Shown here one piece after another: positions 10,795 to 22,091 of a stretch of 64,000 nucleotides of DNA (positions within the stretch are counted from its first letter, which is position 1; each line of letters starts with the position of its first letter). The notes beneath the pieces are model-generated. The model saw only the letters and a program-made list of their open reading frames with translations, did not search any database and had not been told where the DNA came from. The DNA lies in the NCBI GenBank assembly GCA_037951105.1, contig JBAMJV010003374.1, forward strand, positions 170,001 through 234,000, read 5' to 3'. Source of the stretch: Echinarachnius parma. Its lineage: Eukaryota > Echinodermata > Echinoidea > Clypeasteroida > Echinarachniidae. The position numbers and the translations under genes were made by a program.

Positions 10795-10917
10795 CTGCGC
10801 AGAAGATGCCATTTCCTTCGTAGCCAGCATCGCAGGTGCATGTAAAGGACCCATCGGTGTTAGCACACATGGCTTCGGATGCACAATTATCGGTACTAGA
10901 GATACATTCATCCTCAT
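10795..10917 (-). CDS. cbEGF exon (EGF domain 5)
   Basis: A 123-bp phase-1 exon with donor GTAAAA at 10794-10789 and acceptor CAACTTTCTAG ending at 10918. It encodes a calcium-binding EGF domain beginning DEDECISSTDNC, with CANTDGSFTCTC and ending GNGIFCAG. All six cysteines, the calcium-binding acidic residues and the Asn/aromatic consensus are present. The donor borders a (CA)n tract whose length variation could affect splicing. Confidence 0.92.
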
Positions 10918-11554
10918 CTAGAAAGTTGATGAAAAGGGAAACATTCATTAATTTCTGAAATGGAAAAGAATATTACATATGTCAGACTCAACAGATACAA
11001 ATGCTGGTAATGTTCCCTCAATTTACGTAATTTATAAACATTGAATGGATTCCCATCAACCCGTTACAGGGTGCCCCCACCCCCCTTCCAATGGAACGGA
11101 TACTTCCCATAGCCAATAACAAGTAAACAAAATGACTAGTTGCGCAATAATTATCATTCAGACAGAAACATAATACCCAAAACATTACTTTGCGTTCCAG
11201 GGCATCTTTAGTGACACACGCAATACAGGTTACAATTTGTGTCAATTTATACAAAGTGGATGCCTGAACGTTCGCGCTCCTGTCCGTCACAGCATAAAAC
11301 AAATTGCATCAAAGTGCATCAAATAAAATCGTGTTATTCTAGGACTAACCCATCAGCCCCCATGACAAAATATGAGCCCGTACACAAATGTTCTGGCAGA
11401 TATACAATTCATCAGGGGGTGTCTCATTGAACACTACAATCGAATTTAGGATCGATCCAATAGGACAACTTTCACATAAAATCGATGCTAACATCGATTT
11501 AGAGGTAGTTAAACGCCTCAAGTCATTATGAAGCAGCGCCCTCAAGCATACTAC
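10918..11554. other. Intron, no feature recognised
   Basis: Intronic DNA between two EGF exons. Small open frames here lack any domain or splice logic. Confidence 0.5.
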
Positions 11555-11677
11555 CTTGACAAGATGTTCCGTCTCCACTGTATCCAGCTCGGCAAGCACA
11601 GGTAAAGCTCCCTTCAGTATTCGAACAGTCCGCGTTCATGTCACAGTTGTCTGTTTGCTGCAGACATTCATCAGTGT
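11555..11677 (-). CDS. cbEGF exon (EGF domain 4)
   Basis: A 123-bp phase-1 exon with donor GTAGTA at 11554-11549 and acceptor TTTTGTCTAAAAG ending at 11678. It encodes a calcium-binding EGF domain beginning DTDECLQQTDNC, containing CSNTEGSFTCAC and ending GDGTSCQ. It closely resembles the domain at 10795-10917 (same length, same TDNC and GSFTC phrases), suggesting that the two arose by exon duplication. Confidence 0.9.
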
Positions 11678-12269
11678 CTTTTAGACAAAACAGACAAAAA
11701 CATGAACTTATTATGTACATGAACGTTTAACCAATTCAAATTTGAGATTTGGTTAGTGAATATGGACTACTAATTATTAAATGAAAGAACGGTTATGCTG
11801 ATCCAAGACTAACTAAACGAACTTTAATGATGAGTATAATTCCATCTAAAGATATTTCCAAGTCCTAAACTTCTCAGAATACCGTTAGATTTCTGTTTCA
11901 TATTATATGATATAGAACAACAATATCGCAACTATGTCATGTTGGCTTTCAAAATTAGTAGGTTACATTATTAATACATTGCAGGGGCTTTTCAATACTA
12001 CGTAGAGATATATTTTAAAAATGAATTTTCTAAATTATATCCGCTATAAAGTAACAATACCGGTTTCTCAATTATTTCTTTGCAGCTATAAATGCGTGTC
12101 TTGCAATTTCAAAAGGTATGACATTTCGTAATCATGGATGAAGTGCCATAATAGCGAATGTCAACTATGTGTATGCCATTTCTTACCATCATCATTTGGG
12201 CATTTTGTGGTATTAACAGTGACAGTAGGGATTGATATTTACAGTAGGCCTAGGGATTGAAATATTTAC
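11678..12269. other. Intron, no feature recognised
   Basis: AT-rich intronic sequence; no repeats or exon-like frames recognised. Confidence 0.5.
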
Positions 12270-12389
12270 CCCTGCAGTTCCTCATGTTTGCATCCAGGCT
12301 ATACCCATCTTCACATCCACAGCTGAATGACCCGGGCGAGTTGGCGCATGTCATCTCACACACATTAGTGGTGGTACACTCATCAATAT
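12270..12389 (-). CDS. cbEGF exon (EGF domain 3)
   Basis: A 120-bp phase-1 exon with donor GTAAAT at 12269-12264 and acceptor CTCATTAAAAG ending at 12390. It encodes a calcium-binding EGF domain starting DIDECTTTNVCEMTC, with CANSPGSFSCGC and ending ANMRNCRG. The short C2-C3 spacing (CEMTCAN) matches the form of cbEGF seen in fibrillin and fibulin families. Calcium-binding and hydroxylation positions are conserved. Confidence 0.9.
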
Positions 12390-12734
12390 CTTTTAATGAG
12401 AAGAGATAGTATTTGATTTGAATTGTGTGCAATACTAACCAGATTTTTAAAACTTAGTATATGTTTAAAAATCTTAATAATACACTTGAACTAAATCCAA
12501 CTGCATCAATGCATTATTCAAGTGAGGTCTCTAATTTAGTCACTTTTGGAGGGGGTCGACTAAATACATTATATGAACAAGAACTTCTGAAGTGTGCATA
12601 TCATCATGGATCGGTGTGTACGTAATAACATGTACGCACAATCATGGTGATGAGTGTGCAGATGGTGGAGATCCTTTTTGATACAATACGAAAGAAAATG
12701 ATGAAATAACCGATGATGATTATAATGATCTTAC
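12390..12734. other. Intron, no feature recognised
   Basis: Short intron with a small AT- and GAT-rich stretch near the donor of the next exon. Confidence 0.5.
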
Positions 12735-12875
12735 CCCTGCAATTACTGTTGTCCGTAGGATTCGTCTCGTACCCCGTTTGGTTACATGGACACATCTGAG
12801 TGCCACTGACGTTGACACATATCGTGAAGTCCCCACACGTGTTTTGGAGAGGTGTACACACTGCGCTACTATTCA
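12735..12875 (-). CDS. EGF-like exon without full calcium-binding motif (EGF domain 2)
   Basis: A 141-bp phase-1 exon with donor GTAAGA at 12734-12729 and acceptor GTTTTTCCAG ending at 12876. It encodes an EGF-like domain reading NSSAVCTPLQNTCGDFTIC, then VNVSGTQMCPCNQTGYE, ending DNSNCRG. The N-terminal DxDE is replaced (LNSSAVC after splicing), and the aromatic residue before CxC is Gln/Met, so calcium binding is doubtful. Two or three N-glycosylation sequons are visible (NSS, NVS, NQT). This would put a flexible, non-calcium joint near the start of the array. Confidence 0.85.
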
Positions 12876-13453
12876 CTGGAAAAACACAATAAGTATGATC
12901 AACTCGGAAATATGTTCTATTTTAATACCCAACGTTTTAACTTATACATGTAATTATGACGTTTTGAATAGATAAAAGTGTTCCTCAATTTCAATACACG
13001 GGATACGCTTGAACAATGTGACCCACAAATGGTCTTACCCACGAACAAAATCACCACGATGACTTTCAAATATTAATATAGTGATATATGTAATGATGCC
13101 ATTACAAAATGTTATATTGTTCTGTACATCTTCTGGCTATACATAGTTTACACTCGTCTTATACATGCTATAGGCAATTATTTATACCAAATTGGGGGAA
13201 ATTGTCACAAAGGCAAGTAATATATACTGGACCTTTTCAAACGTGATCCCGAAATAATGTGTTTGTGGTTCATGAATAATGTATTGTCAACCAAGGACGC
13301 AATCAGTATGGAACTGTAAAATAAAACTAACAACTACCAACACATTTTAACATTTAATATTTATTTGTGTTTGCATTACAGTATGTAACATTATCTTGGA
13401 GACTGGAATAAAACAAGTTATATTAAAGTCAACTTAAAACTAATACTATTTAC
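12876..13453. other. Intron, no feature recognised
   Basis: AT-rich intronic DNA with no supportable feature. Confidence 0.5.
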
Positions 13454-13576
13454 AATCACAGGATCGATTATCGATGTTGAGTACGAAGCCAGTATTGCAG
13501 GAACACGTGAAGCCTGGTACAGAATTGGAACACACTTGGACACAACCATCCAGTCTCAGATCACATTCATCGATGT
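13454..13576 (-). CDS. cbEGF exon (EGF domain 1, first of the array)
   Basis: A 123-bp exon with acceptor TTCAATTCCAG ending at 13577, encoding a calcium-binding EGF domain: xIDECDLRLDGC, then CSNSVPGFTCSC, ending DNRSCD. The donor is GTAAAT at 13453-13448 in phase 1; without splicing, the frame would meet TAG two codons later. Upstream splicing decides the first residue. The A-ending donor after the mucin array would give NIDEC, a valid cbEGF start. No further EGF exon was seen between here and 25.4 kb. Confidence 0.88.
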
Positions 13577-13639
13577 CTGGAATTGAACGAACAAGCAATC
13601 ACGTAAATCGCTGATAATGTGGTAATGGTTAGTTATTTC

Positions 13640-13990
13640 ATATACCCATTATTGGTGAATCGTTTGTGATGTAGTACAGGTAATATATTTCATATAACCA
13701 TTGTTGGTGAAACCTTTGTCATGTAGTACGGGTTAGTTATTACATCCATTGTTGGTGAATCGTTTGTGAATAGGGACAGGTTAGGTATCGTATATAAAAC
13801 CCTAGTTGGCGAATCGCCAGTGATGTGTTTCATATTAGCTATTATATATAACCATTCTTGGTGAATCGTTGGTGATGTGTTACAGGTTAGTTAATTGATA
13901 TAACCATTGTTGGTGATGTGGTACAGTTTAAATAGTTCATAACCCTGTATACATATAGGTGGTGAATTATCGATGATGTGGTATAGTTAC
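13640..13990. repeat. Degenerate minisatellite, about 50-bp unit, roughly six copies
   Basis: The phrase TTGGTGAATCGTTTGTGATG recurs in degenerate form at about 13652, 13703, 13752, 13807, 13858 and 13910, each followed by GTACAGGTTAGTTAT-like and CATATAACCAT-like text. Spacing is about 49-55 bp. It sits just upstream of the first EGF exon in transcript order. Confidence 0.85.
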
Positions 13991-14980
13991 TGAAGCCAAT
14001 TCATATAACTTTAGTTTATTACTGGAATACACCAGTCCTAGGCACCTTGTAATTTTGTTTTAAATTTAATGTGTCCAAGTATTGTACTTTCTTTGGTCGA
14101 ACGTTGGACGAAATTACGTGATTAAGCATTTTGAAAATTCTTTTAAAGCGGGGCCCTGTATACACAATTATGCAGTCTTGCCTCGCTTTCGGTTATGTCT
14201 CGCATTTGAAGACCTATGTACAAGTTTTTGTACTAACATTGCTGAAATAGAAAATAATTTATTGGTGAGCACATAACTGTTCACTGTGGAAGATAGGCCT
14301 TGAAACAGTGATCACCGAGCTGTTTATCTAAAATTATATATTATAAGTAAAATCTGTACATTGACTCTAAGTAAAATGAAGTATTCACAAAGTCTACCTT
14401 TGTACGAGTTAAGGGATAATTACCTGCAAAAAACAGCAAAAATACAGCCATATATTGCATGCATTGTCCACCGTACGTGCACGGTCGAGGCTCTGCACGT
14501 ATCATGCATGCCGCCAGCGAGTATGATTCAACTCGCAGACTAGGTGATTCATTTACCTATTTTTACTTTATCAGACACATTAATGCATTAAAGAATAACT
14601 TTACAACTAATATAAATTGTTATTTTATTAGTTCAAAAAGTTTATACCACCACAATTGTATAGAAAATAGTTTTAAAAACCACGGAATCCTCGGTATAAA
14701 GGGGTATAATTCCGGTGTATTACGTGGTAGATACCAAAGCTTCATATTGGATAACCCCTATGGTGACGTCAGTACAACACACACAGCTACTGACTCCGCT
14801 AGTCGCTGGATTGGGGGTTTTGAGGCAGTGTTTAATATTTTCATTTTTTTCAATCTTTGGATGTACGAGTACTTGGAAAGTAATATTTTCAAATTGTGTA
14901 TGATTTCAACTTTGTGTAAAGATATAATTTGGCTAATATTGGTTTTTCTTTAAATAAAATCTTTAAATATCTGTTCATCG
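13991..14980. other. Intron, no feature recognised
   Basis: AT-rich intronic sequence with chance open frames; none shows a recognisable domain. Confidence 0.4.
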
Positions 14981-15062
14981 AAAGGATCTCAATCCTTTGG
15001 CCTTTTATAAATATTCTTTTTAACAAAAACATTTTCGTGGCTTTTCAAACGTCCAACATATA

Positions 15063-15651
15063 CGAGGGGCGTTCAATAAGTTCATAGCCCAACCATGAAG
15101 GAGCAGGAAGTTGGGTTACCTAATGTTGTGTATGCAATGTTGCATCCTTCACATGGTCAGTGGTGCAAAGCCAGGTCAGTTGTATTCTGTTTCTGATCTA
15201 GACAGGTTTTTATTGATGCAATGTTCATTAAACGTCACTTGGAAAATGTTGGAAAATGAAGCAATGCAAGTTGATGACAGACATATGCTGCTCGAGGACA
15301 ATGTGCCTGCTCACAAGAGCCAGGTGACTTTTGAAAAGCTACTAACTGCTGGATTGGTTTGTGGATGATTCCTCCTTATCCCCCACACCTGGTATCGTTA
15401 GATCTCTTCTGACATATGAAGAAACAATCCCAAGATTGTGATTTTCAGGAGGATAATGAGACAAAATCTGCCAATAAGTAGGTTTTTGAGAGGTCTTTAA
15501 GTGACATCTTCAAGGAGCCCCTTGAGGCCCTCAGGAAAAATGCCGAAAAGCTCTTGGCTGTACATCAGTATTATATGTATTAAAGAACATTAATCGATGT
15601 TGCACCTTGACTCCTTCAAGGTTGGGCTATGAACTTATTGAACGCCCCTCG
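15063..15651 (+). mobile_element. Internally deleted Tc1/mariner element with intact TIRs
   Basis: Terminal inverted repeats beginning CGAGGGGCGTTCAATAAGTT are perfect for 32 bp and continue imperfectly for about nine more. They lie at 15063-15094 and 15620-15651, each flanked by TA (15061-15062, 15652-15653), the expected target duplication. Inside are mariner transposase fragments on plus: MLLEDNVPAHKSQVTFEKL around 15291-15343, and further on a proline-rich phrase and NETKS/N-K-WF-like text with frameshifts. At 589 bp it is a non-autonomous deletion derivative inserted in the L1-like remnant. The perfect TIRs suggest it is younger than its host element. Confidence 0.92.
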
Positions 15652-16074
15652 TATATCCCTATAAAATGCTTGTAAAACTAATTCAGATATACCTTGGTTG
15701 CATTATAAAATATCAAAATTTCTCAAAACATCTTTAGTTAAATAATTACAATTTTCATCCCATATGTGGATTCCCCCGTTAAAACTTGGTTCACCCTAAA
15801 ATAAATAAATGAAGGTCTGTTAGTCTAAGTTCACCTTTACAATAATAAAAGAACATAACATTTCGATTGATATTATCTTTTCCATTCCACAAACCGTAAA
15901 AAAACATTTTATCAAAATCTTGAAATACCTAATTCGGTACTAGTGTCAGTGCCAATACATAAATCAATTTGATAAAATAAATGTTTTTATCAATTGGATT
16001 TTCCCTATTAAAGGGACTTAGTAACATTGTCCAATTCCTCAAAATAAAATTTTAATTCTAGCGGTTCACTTATA

Positions 16075-16270
16075 CCTTGTTGTATTCGTATTAACAAAAA
16101 AATCATGGGACAGGTTTCGGTTTTTCAAATTTCCCTTTCGTTACAAAGATATGTATGAATGAAGTATTCAGATAAGAAAAACTCTGGGCGAGTTTTTCAT
16201 CCCTGTACAAAGTGAATGCAGTGAGTTAGTGAATATCACCCAATATCACTTTGCATTTTCGCTCATTACT
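16075..16270 (+). repeat. Dispersed repeat family copy (also 53160-53335, 63860-64000)
   Basis: It contains CATGGGACAGGTTTCGG, TTTCCCTTTCGTTA, TGAATGAAGTATTCAGAT, TGTACAAAGTGAATGCAGTG, AGTTAGTGAATATCAC and CTCATTACTTGGCC. The same phrase order is found inverted at 53160-53335 and forward at about 63860-64000, and partly at 61200-61300. Class unknown. Confidence 0.7.
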
Positions 16271-16880
16271 TGGCCATGCAATGTCCATTTGACTTGAAAT
16301 TTTCACACAATACCCTGTGGACATATAGGATAACAACACTATACATTTCATCAACCATTCATCACTTTTTGCATATGTCAACAAAGTTACTAGATCCCTT
16401 TAAAGTTAAATCTCTTCGTTCCACCGTGACAGCAAATGGTTTATTCCTTTTAATTTGTCCTTTCTTGAACTTCAACATGTAAAGAATAATTTATACCCAG
16501 AATTTGTACTATTTTACCAAATGGAAGAATAATACTTTCATTTTGAGAAGCCTAACAAAAATCTAAACGTTTTTTCTTTATTAATTTTCAATCCAACATT
16601 TCTAGGTCAGTAAGCTTTCCAAAAGTTTCTCTTACTTTTTAAAAGATTTGGAATCCCGAATAAAGAGACCCATATCGTCTGCCTGAAGTATTTTTTAAAT
16701 TTATATATAAAACGGGCTAGCATTTCAATACAAAGTATAAACAAACATTAGGACAGGGGATCCCCTCTCTAACACTTATCGTAATAGGAAATTATCCAGT
16801 AGATCCATTAAAACACAACTTTCAGCATAATTATTTAAAGTCTCCACTATTCAAAACCTGTTATCATTCAAAAAGACCCA

Positions 16881-17904
16881 TTAAAACACAAAAAGGCGCT
16901 CTTTAAAAAAGCATTGGTTTCAACCATTTTTCATACAAACTTGTGCACGTGATGTTGCGTTGAAATAATGATTAAAAGGACACTTTAACCACAACTATGT
17001 ATAAACCTAGTTAAATTACTTTTTGTAAAAGTGAAAGCATTTTGTTTAAAGTTGCGCGGATAAGACATATAGAGGGCCGGGGAAAAAATTACTCAGCCGC
17101 CCATCGGGACGCGCCATGACAATCAACTAGGCTAGAACGAACGTGCTGCTAAAAGGGGATACCATTAGTTTGTACAGACGGCGCGTCTCGTGCGTAGCGC
17201 GCGCGTAATGTGACTAGCGTCCTCTATTTGCCTTGTCCGCGCCACTTTAATTGAAAACAAATCATCGAAGAAATCTGGGCCCCATAATTATGCCGATCAG
17301 ATATATCATTGATATTTTAACCGTTTCTAAACCGATTTTGACAAATAAACTTTATTCTGCCATTAAAACTGTATGCTCTTTCAAATTTTACACTCAGTTT
17401 TCCATCATCTCACAAAAAAATAAGTTCGCGCAGCGCCCTCTATACCAATTACTCAATCGGTTACGGCCCAGTCACATAATCACGGTTTTCATGTCAACTC
17501 GCAAGGATTCACCACGAATCGACACGATTTGTTCACGATTCAACAACGGTTTTGAACACAAAATGTTCAGCGACTCCGAACGAATATTCGTTCGTCTTCG
17601 TTTTATTATAAGTTCGTCCTTGGTTTGTCTTTAAAGGGTACCACCACCCCAAAATGATATTCTTATTATAGGAAGGTAACATCTTTAGTATTCCATTCCT
17701 TCAACAAGTTCACAAAAATATGTTTTCAGAAAAAAAAAAAAAAATTGTAAAACGCATCACCATTCTCAACCATGCGTTCATGCGGTCTGAATTGCGTAGA
17801 CTACAAGTGCGGAGAGCCAGAGCGCTCTGTGCAGAGCGAACAAATCATCCGGGATTATACATACGTACGCGTGAAAGCATTGGCGCACTCACAAATGCTT
17901 GGCC
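16881..17904. other. Intron sequence, no clear feature
   Basis: Contains a CG-rich patch (17080-17240) and phrases similar to 8131-8390 and 6840-6900 near 17490-17640, suggesting old interspersed repeats without resolvable ends. Confidence 0.4.
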
Positions 17905-18018
17905 CTTTAACAATTTAACAATTTAACCAATAGTGGCGAATTTTACGGCACCTAACAACGGATTAGCATTCGTGGAGACAATCGCTCGAGTCGACGCGAG
18001 TCGTTGTCATTCGTTCTA
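17905..18018. repeat. Dispersed repeat copy (matches 6768-6880)
   Basis: Near-identical to 6768-6880 over about 110 bp, including ACGGCACCTAACAACGGATT and the CTCGAGTCG/GCGAGTCGTTG phrases. A 24-base C run starts about 40 bp further on at 18058. Confidence 0.75.
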
Positions 18019-18057
18019 CAAACCGTTATAGTCTGTGGGCCAGAGGGGCCTACCGGT

Positions 18058-18081
18058 GACCCCCCCCCCCCCCCCCCCCCC
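18058..18081. repeat. Poly-C run
   Basis: Uninterrupted C homopolymer; its assembled length is unreliable. Confidence 0.9.
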
Positions 18082-18534
18082 TATGATCCTCGGACTTGGG
18101 TGTCATTTTGTCCATTGATATGTCCAATGTTAGAAACAAAATGTTAACAAGAAAAAAACTCATTTATACTATGTTTTTTTACTACTTTTTTTGGAGGTAT
18201 GTAAAAAAAACACTTTTTCATGTTTTGCTTAATTTCTTAGGGTGGGTGAAAATTGAGATTGCATTAAAAGGGTGCTCTCATTTCATAATGGCTAAGTCTT
18301 TATCTACTAAACTTTGCTAAAACCCATATCCATATTAGCATATGGTACAGACAAATTTTCATTGTCATAGTTGATTGGGTTCATATAATTATAACGTCAT
18401 CAAATTTGCATATGAAAAATCACGGGAATTTCCGTGAACAAAACGGTTAAAAAAACAATGTTCATTAATATAGTTTGTTTTTTTCACCGTGAAAATGATG
18501 GCAGTGAGCTTAAACTCATGGTTTCTACTAGTGA

Positions 18535-19268
18535 GCGTGTATTCAAATCAGAAACGTGATAATTCTTTGAATATAATCTACAAAAGGGACATTTTTTATT
18601 ACGTAATCACCATGTGTCATATGCAATTTTGAGGCATAATATAATGGCCATGTTATCTAGGTCACAAGTGGGTACATATTGTTTCCTCTTTAATTTCTTT
18701 ATTTGATGGCCTATTACTCTCATATTTGGCACATATGTAAAACTAGGGGGTTCTTCAGTTCACAATAAGTTTAATTTCAAAAGGTCATCATATGAGGGCG
18801 CTATTCAATACAATTGGTTAAAAAACATTACAAATCCTATAAATTCGGAAAATGATGCATTTGTTTCACTTGTTTACCAAACTTGATATTTTGCTTGGAT
18901 TATAATGCAAATTTACTTTTCCTAGAATGACCTAAAGACGTTTATGTTGTATCTCATATTGTTGAGGGTCTAAATTAGGCCTAACTACTTCTGATCTAAA
19001 TGCAATAGAGAATACATTGCGCTACATAAAAATGCTTTCAGATAATTTATTAAATTTAACCATATTTTATTCAGGGTGAGATTTTCTGATTGCCTAATCA
19101 TCCAATCATATATAGCAAAAGCAAATTATTTGGGGAAAATTCTGGTCAGGAATGTGCTTTTCAGTGTTGTAATATACGTCTTTTTGGCATCACATTTCTT
19201 TTCAGACAATTAGAGAACAAATGAATATGTTTTGTTGACAGTTCATTTATTATTGTATCCCTCCCCAA
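18535..19268 (+). repeat. Old interspersed repeat, copy 1 (inverted partner at 24695-25469)
   Basis: From GTGAGCGTGTATTCAAATC onward this copy parallels the reverse complement of 24695-25469. Shared phrases include ATTACGTAATCACCATGTG, TAATGGCCATGT, GTCACAAGTGGGTACATATT, CATATTTGGCACATATGTAA, GGGAATACATTGCGCTACAT-like text and GCATCACATTTCTTT. By eye the copies are substantially diverged. Copy 1 continues leftward beyond the homology, whereas copy 2 stops exactly at the mucin array. Confidence 0.85.
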
Positions 19269-19359
19269 TTATGATTGTTTGTCATAATCTGATCGTTTTG
19301 TGTAGACAACTCAATGTTTGTGCATACTTTGCGGGACATGTATTTTGTATTTTGTCTGA

Positions 19360-21960
19360 TCTAATTTAGACAACAACATTTTGTTCAGCCCGTGTTAATC
19401 TAGCCGAGAGTGAGTTATTTCTGTCTAAATATACGCAGGAGATTTCAACTGTCGCAGCACCACCTGGGGCTACAACAACTCTAACCCCGATGGAACTGCG
19501 CTTGAAGACTAGCTGGGCTTCAACAACTGGTGTACATCTCCTATTTGACCCCAAAGAACCAGGTAGCTTCCACTCTGGTAGATGGAACACCTCATCAAAC
19601 CCGGACCTCGCTTTCGCGAACCGGCTCAATGTTGCCCTACCCAGACGCACTATCCTGGCTGCCTTCCCAAGATCGCAACACAGGCCATCACTGATCATCC
19701 CAGACAGCCCAATAGAGCCAATCAAAACCAAACCACTGAAGAGGTGGAACTTCCGCAAAGCCAGGTGGGATCAATTCACCAACCTAGTGGAAACAGGAGC
19801 AGACAGCCTCCCACCTCCATCCTCTTCCAACCTGGACTACGCGTACTCATCCCTGTACAACCTCATCATCAAAGCAGCCAAGAGCGCCATACCACGTGGC
19901 TTTCGCCGCTGCTTCATCCCTTCTAGGACGAGGAATGCGACACCCTCTACAAAGATTTCATAGAGGCCGAACCCGGCGACGAAGCAGCTTCGAAGGCATC
20001 ACTCCTAAAAGACTGCCTAGATAAGAAACGCCGAGAGAGATGGGAGGAGACAGTACAAGGTATTGACTTCACTCACTCAAGCAAACTGGCCTGGAAAACG
20101 TTCAATCGTCTCACTGGTAGAAGCAAAACCAAGCAAATGACCTCCAACCTATTATGGCAGGCCCCAGGAGTGGACGGACTCCTATCAGCACCCTTCACTC
20201 TTGAGGAACTCTCCACCGCCTTGAAACAACAAAAAAGTGGTAAGGCCTGATCACCTCCCCCCTGAGTTCCTGCTACACTGCGGTCCAAAATGCCTGGCCT
20301 GGCTCTGCTCATTCTACTCATCATGCCTCACCCACCAGTCCATCCCCAAGATTTGGCGCAAGGCAACTATCATCGCCCTGCCTAAACCAAACAAGCCCTC
20401 GGACGACCCCTATAACTACAGACCCATCTCCCTTCTCTGTGTCCTCTTCAAACTCCTAGAAAGACTCCTCCTGGCCCGGTTAGAACCCATCGTCGACCCC
20501 CAACTCCCCGACGAGCAAGCAGGTTTCCGCCGCGGCCGAAGCACTGTCCAACAAATAGTCAAGCTGACCAACGACATTGAGACCAGTTTCGAGAGCGGAC
20601 TCAAGGCTGGTGCAATCCTGGTCGACCTGACTGCAGCCTACGACACCGTGTGGCATCAGGGACTCGTCTTGAAGCTACTCCAGATGGTACCCGACCGTCA
20701 CCTTGTAGGTTTCATCTGCAACATCCTGTCTAACCGCAGCTTTGTCCTGAAGACCAGCGATGGACAGTCCAGCCGCCCTCGACGACTCAGAAACGGTCTG
20801 TCCCAAGGCTCAGTCAGGGCACCGATGCTATTCAACATAATTATACATCAATGACATGCCCAAGCCTGCCTCACACCAGTATGGCTACGCAGACGACCTT
20901 GCCCTCCTCTACTCTGACAAAAGTTGGACCAAAGTAGAGGACACCTTACAAAGGACATGGCCTTGATCGTAATATACATGAATACCTGGAGGACTTAAGC
21001 TGAGCACTGCAAAAACAACTGCAACCGCCTTCCATCTGAACAGCAAGGAAGCTAACCGTCAGCTTACAATTAACGTAAATGGAACTTCCCTGCCCTACAA
21101 CCCCTCTCCCACATACCTCGAGGTAACACTGGATAGACAGCTCACATACAAATCTCACATTGACTGTCTCTGTGCCAAATCATCAGCAAGGAACAACCTC
21201 CTCCGTTGCCTCGCAGGGCCTCCTGGGGTGCTAAAACATCCACACTCCGAACAGGCGCCCTTGCTCTAGTCTACAGCACCGCCGATTACGCTGCCCTAGC
21301 CTGGTGCCGGAGCAAACACTCTCGCAAACTGGACACTACACTAAACGAGACCATGAGGATAATAACAGGATATCTAAGACCAACACAGACTGACCTCCTG
21401 CCTGTAGTCGCTGGCATTGCACCCCCGGCCCACCGGAGAGAACACAAGACACAGCAACTAGTAAAAAAAAAAAACCTTCAAAACCCCAAACACCTCCTCC
21501 ACCACATCACCCAGAACGCCGAACCAGACCCTCAACGCCTGTGCTCCCGCAGACCATTCATCTGCCATGCAGCAACCCTGCAGGATGGGACTTACAACAC
21601 CCTTAGTGCATGGAAGGACGCCTGGCAGCACACTCCACGAACCCTGCAATTAACAGTGTCCCCCAACAGGTGCCTCCAGGTGCTGACCTACCGCGGAAAG
21701 ACTGGGTAACCCTCAACAGGCTGCAGACAGCAGTTGGCCGGATCAGTGCCAACATGCACCGCTGGGGGCTTAGACCCTCTCCAGCCTGCACCTGAGCAAA
21801 CTGCTGCCCACATTGTCCATGAGTGCCCAATCCTCCGCCCACCAAACCCAAATCCCAACTTAAACAACTTGGACCCTGACACAATTCTTTGGCTGCAGAA
21901 TTTGCACGATGTTGCTTAGATGCAGAAGCTGCCTCAAACGAAAGAAGAAGAAGATGGGTA
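19360..21960 (+). mobile_element. Jockey-like non-LTR retrotransposon, 5'-truncated and broken
   Basis: Plus-strand pieces in order: an endonuclease motif GDFNCRSTTWGYNNSN at 19439-19486 (APE-type), a linker, then reverse transcriptase from about 20237. This shows NYRPISLLCVLFKLLERLL, GFRRGRSTVQQIVKL, the catalytic-region DLTAAYDTVWHQGL, NGLSQGSVRAPMLFNI and a decayed YADD as YGYADDLALLY across a frameshift at about 20845. After the RT come DYAALAWCRSKHSRKLD and a C-terminal HIVHECPILRPP Cys-His motif near 21810. The 3' end is GCTGCCTCAAACGAAAGAAG with an AAG repeat. Stops and frameshifts make it inactive. It is antisense to the host gene in the putative 11.9-kb intron. Confidence 0.85.
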
Positions 21961-22091
21961 GGGAGCCAGTCGGCCCAGGTTTTGGGGTGCTCTTGTTGTG
22001 ATTGCATGGTGCTGGTTTAGGATCAAGCGCTTGAAAATCTAAACGATGTGGCACAGAAGGTAGATGCTTCACATGAAATGAATCTAACTAA

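Larger units (their letters stand above)
14981..16880 (-). mobile_element. Decayed L1-like LINE, interrupted by a mariner
   Basis: Minus-strand pieces match the reverse transcriptase of L1/Tx1-type LINEs through many stops and frameshifts. Around 16800-16600 there is QGDPLSPNVCLYFVLKC, then ADDMGLFIRDSKSFKK, the (Y)ADD catalytic region. KINKEKT follows, and around 15950-15800 there is DKMFFYGLWNGKDNINRN followed by GELRLTDLHLF, the downstream WNGK region. The mariner at 15063-15651 and a dispersed repeat near 16075-16260 interrupt it. The outer limits are uncertain. Confidence 0.6.

Noticed and set aside
15111..15368. The 85-codon ORF as a functional transposase
   Set aside because: It is a collapsed fragment with most of the catalytic domain missing; only the TIRs are intact.
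18058..18081. Poly-C/poly-G runs (18058, 24686, 50215, 58020, 63771) as functional elements
   Set aside because: Homopolymers common in this genome and prone to sequencing length error; only a G-quadruplex possibility is noted for 50215.
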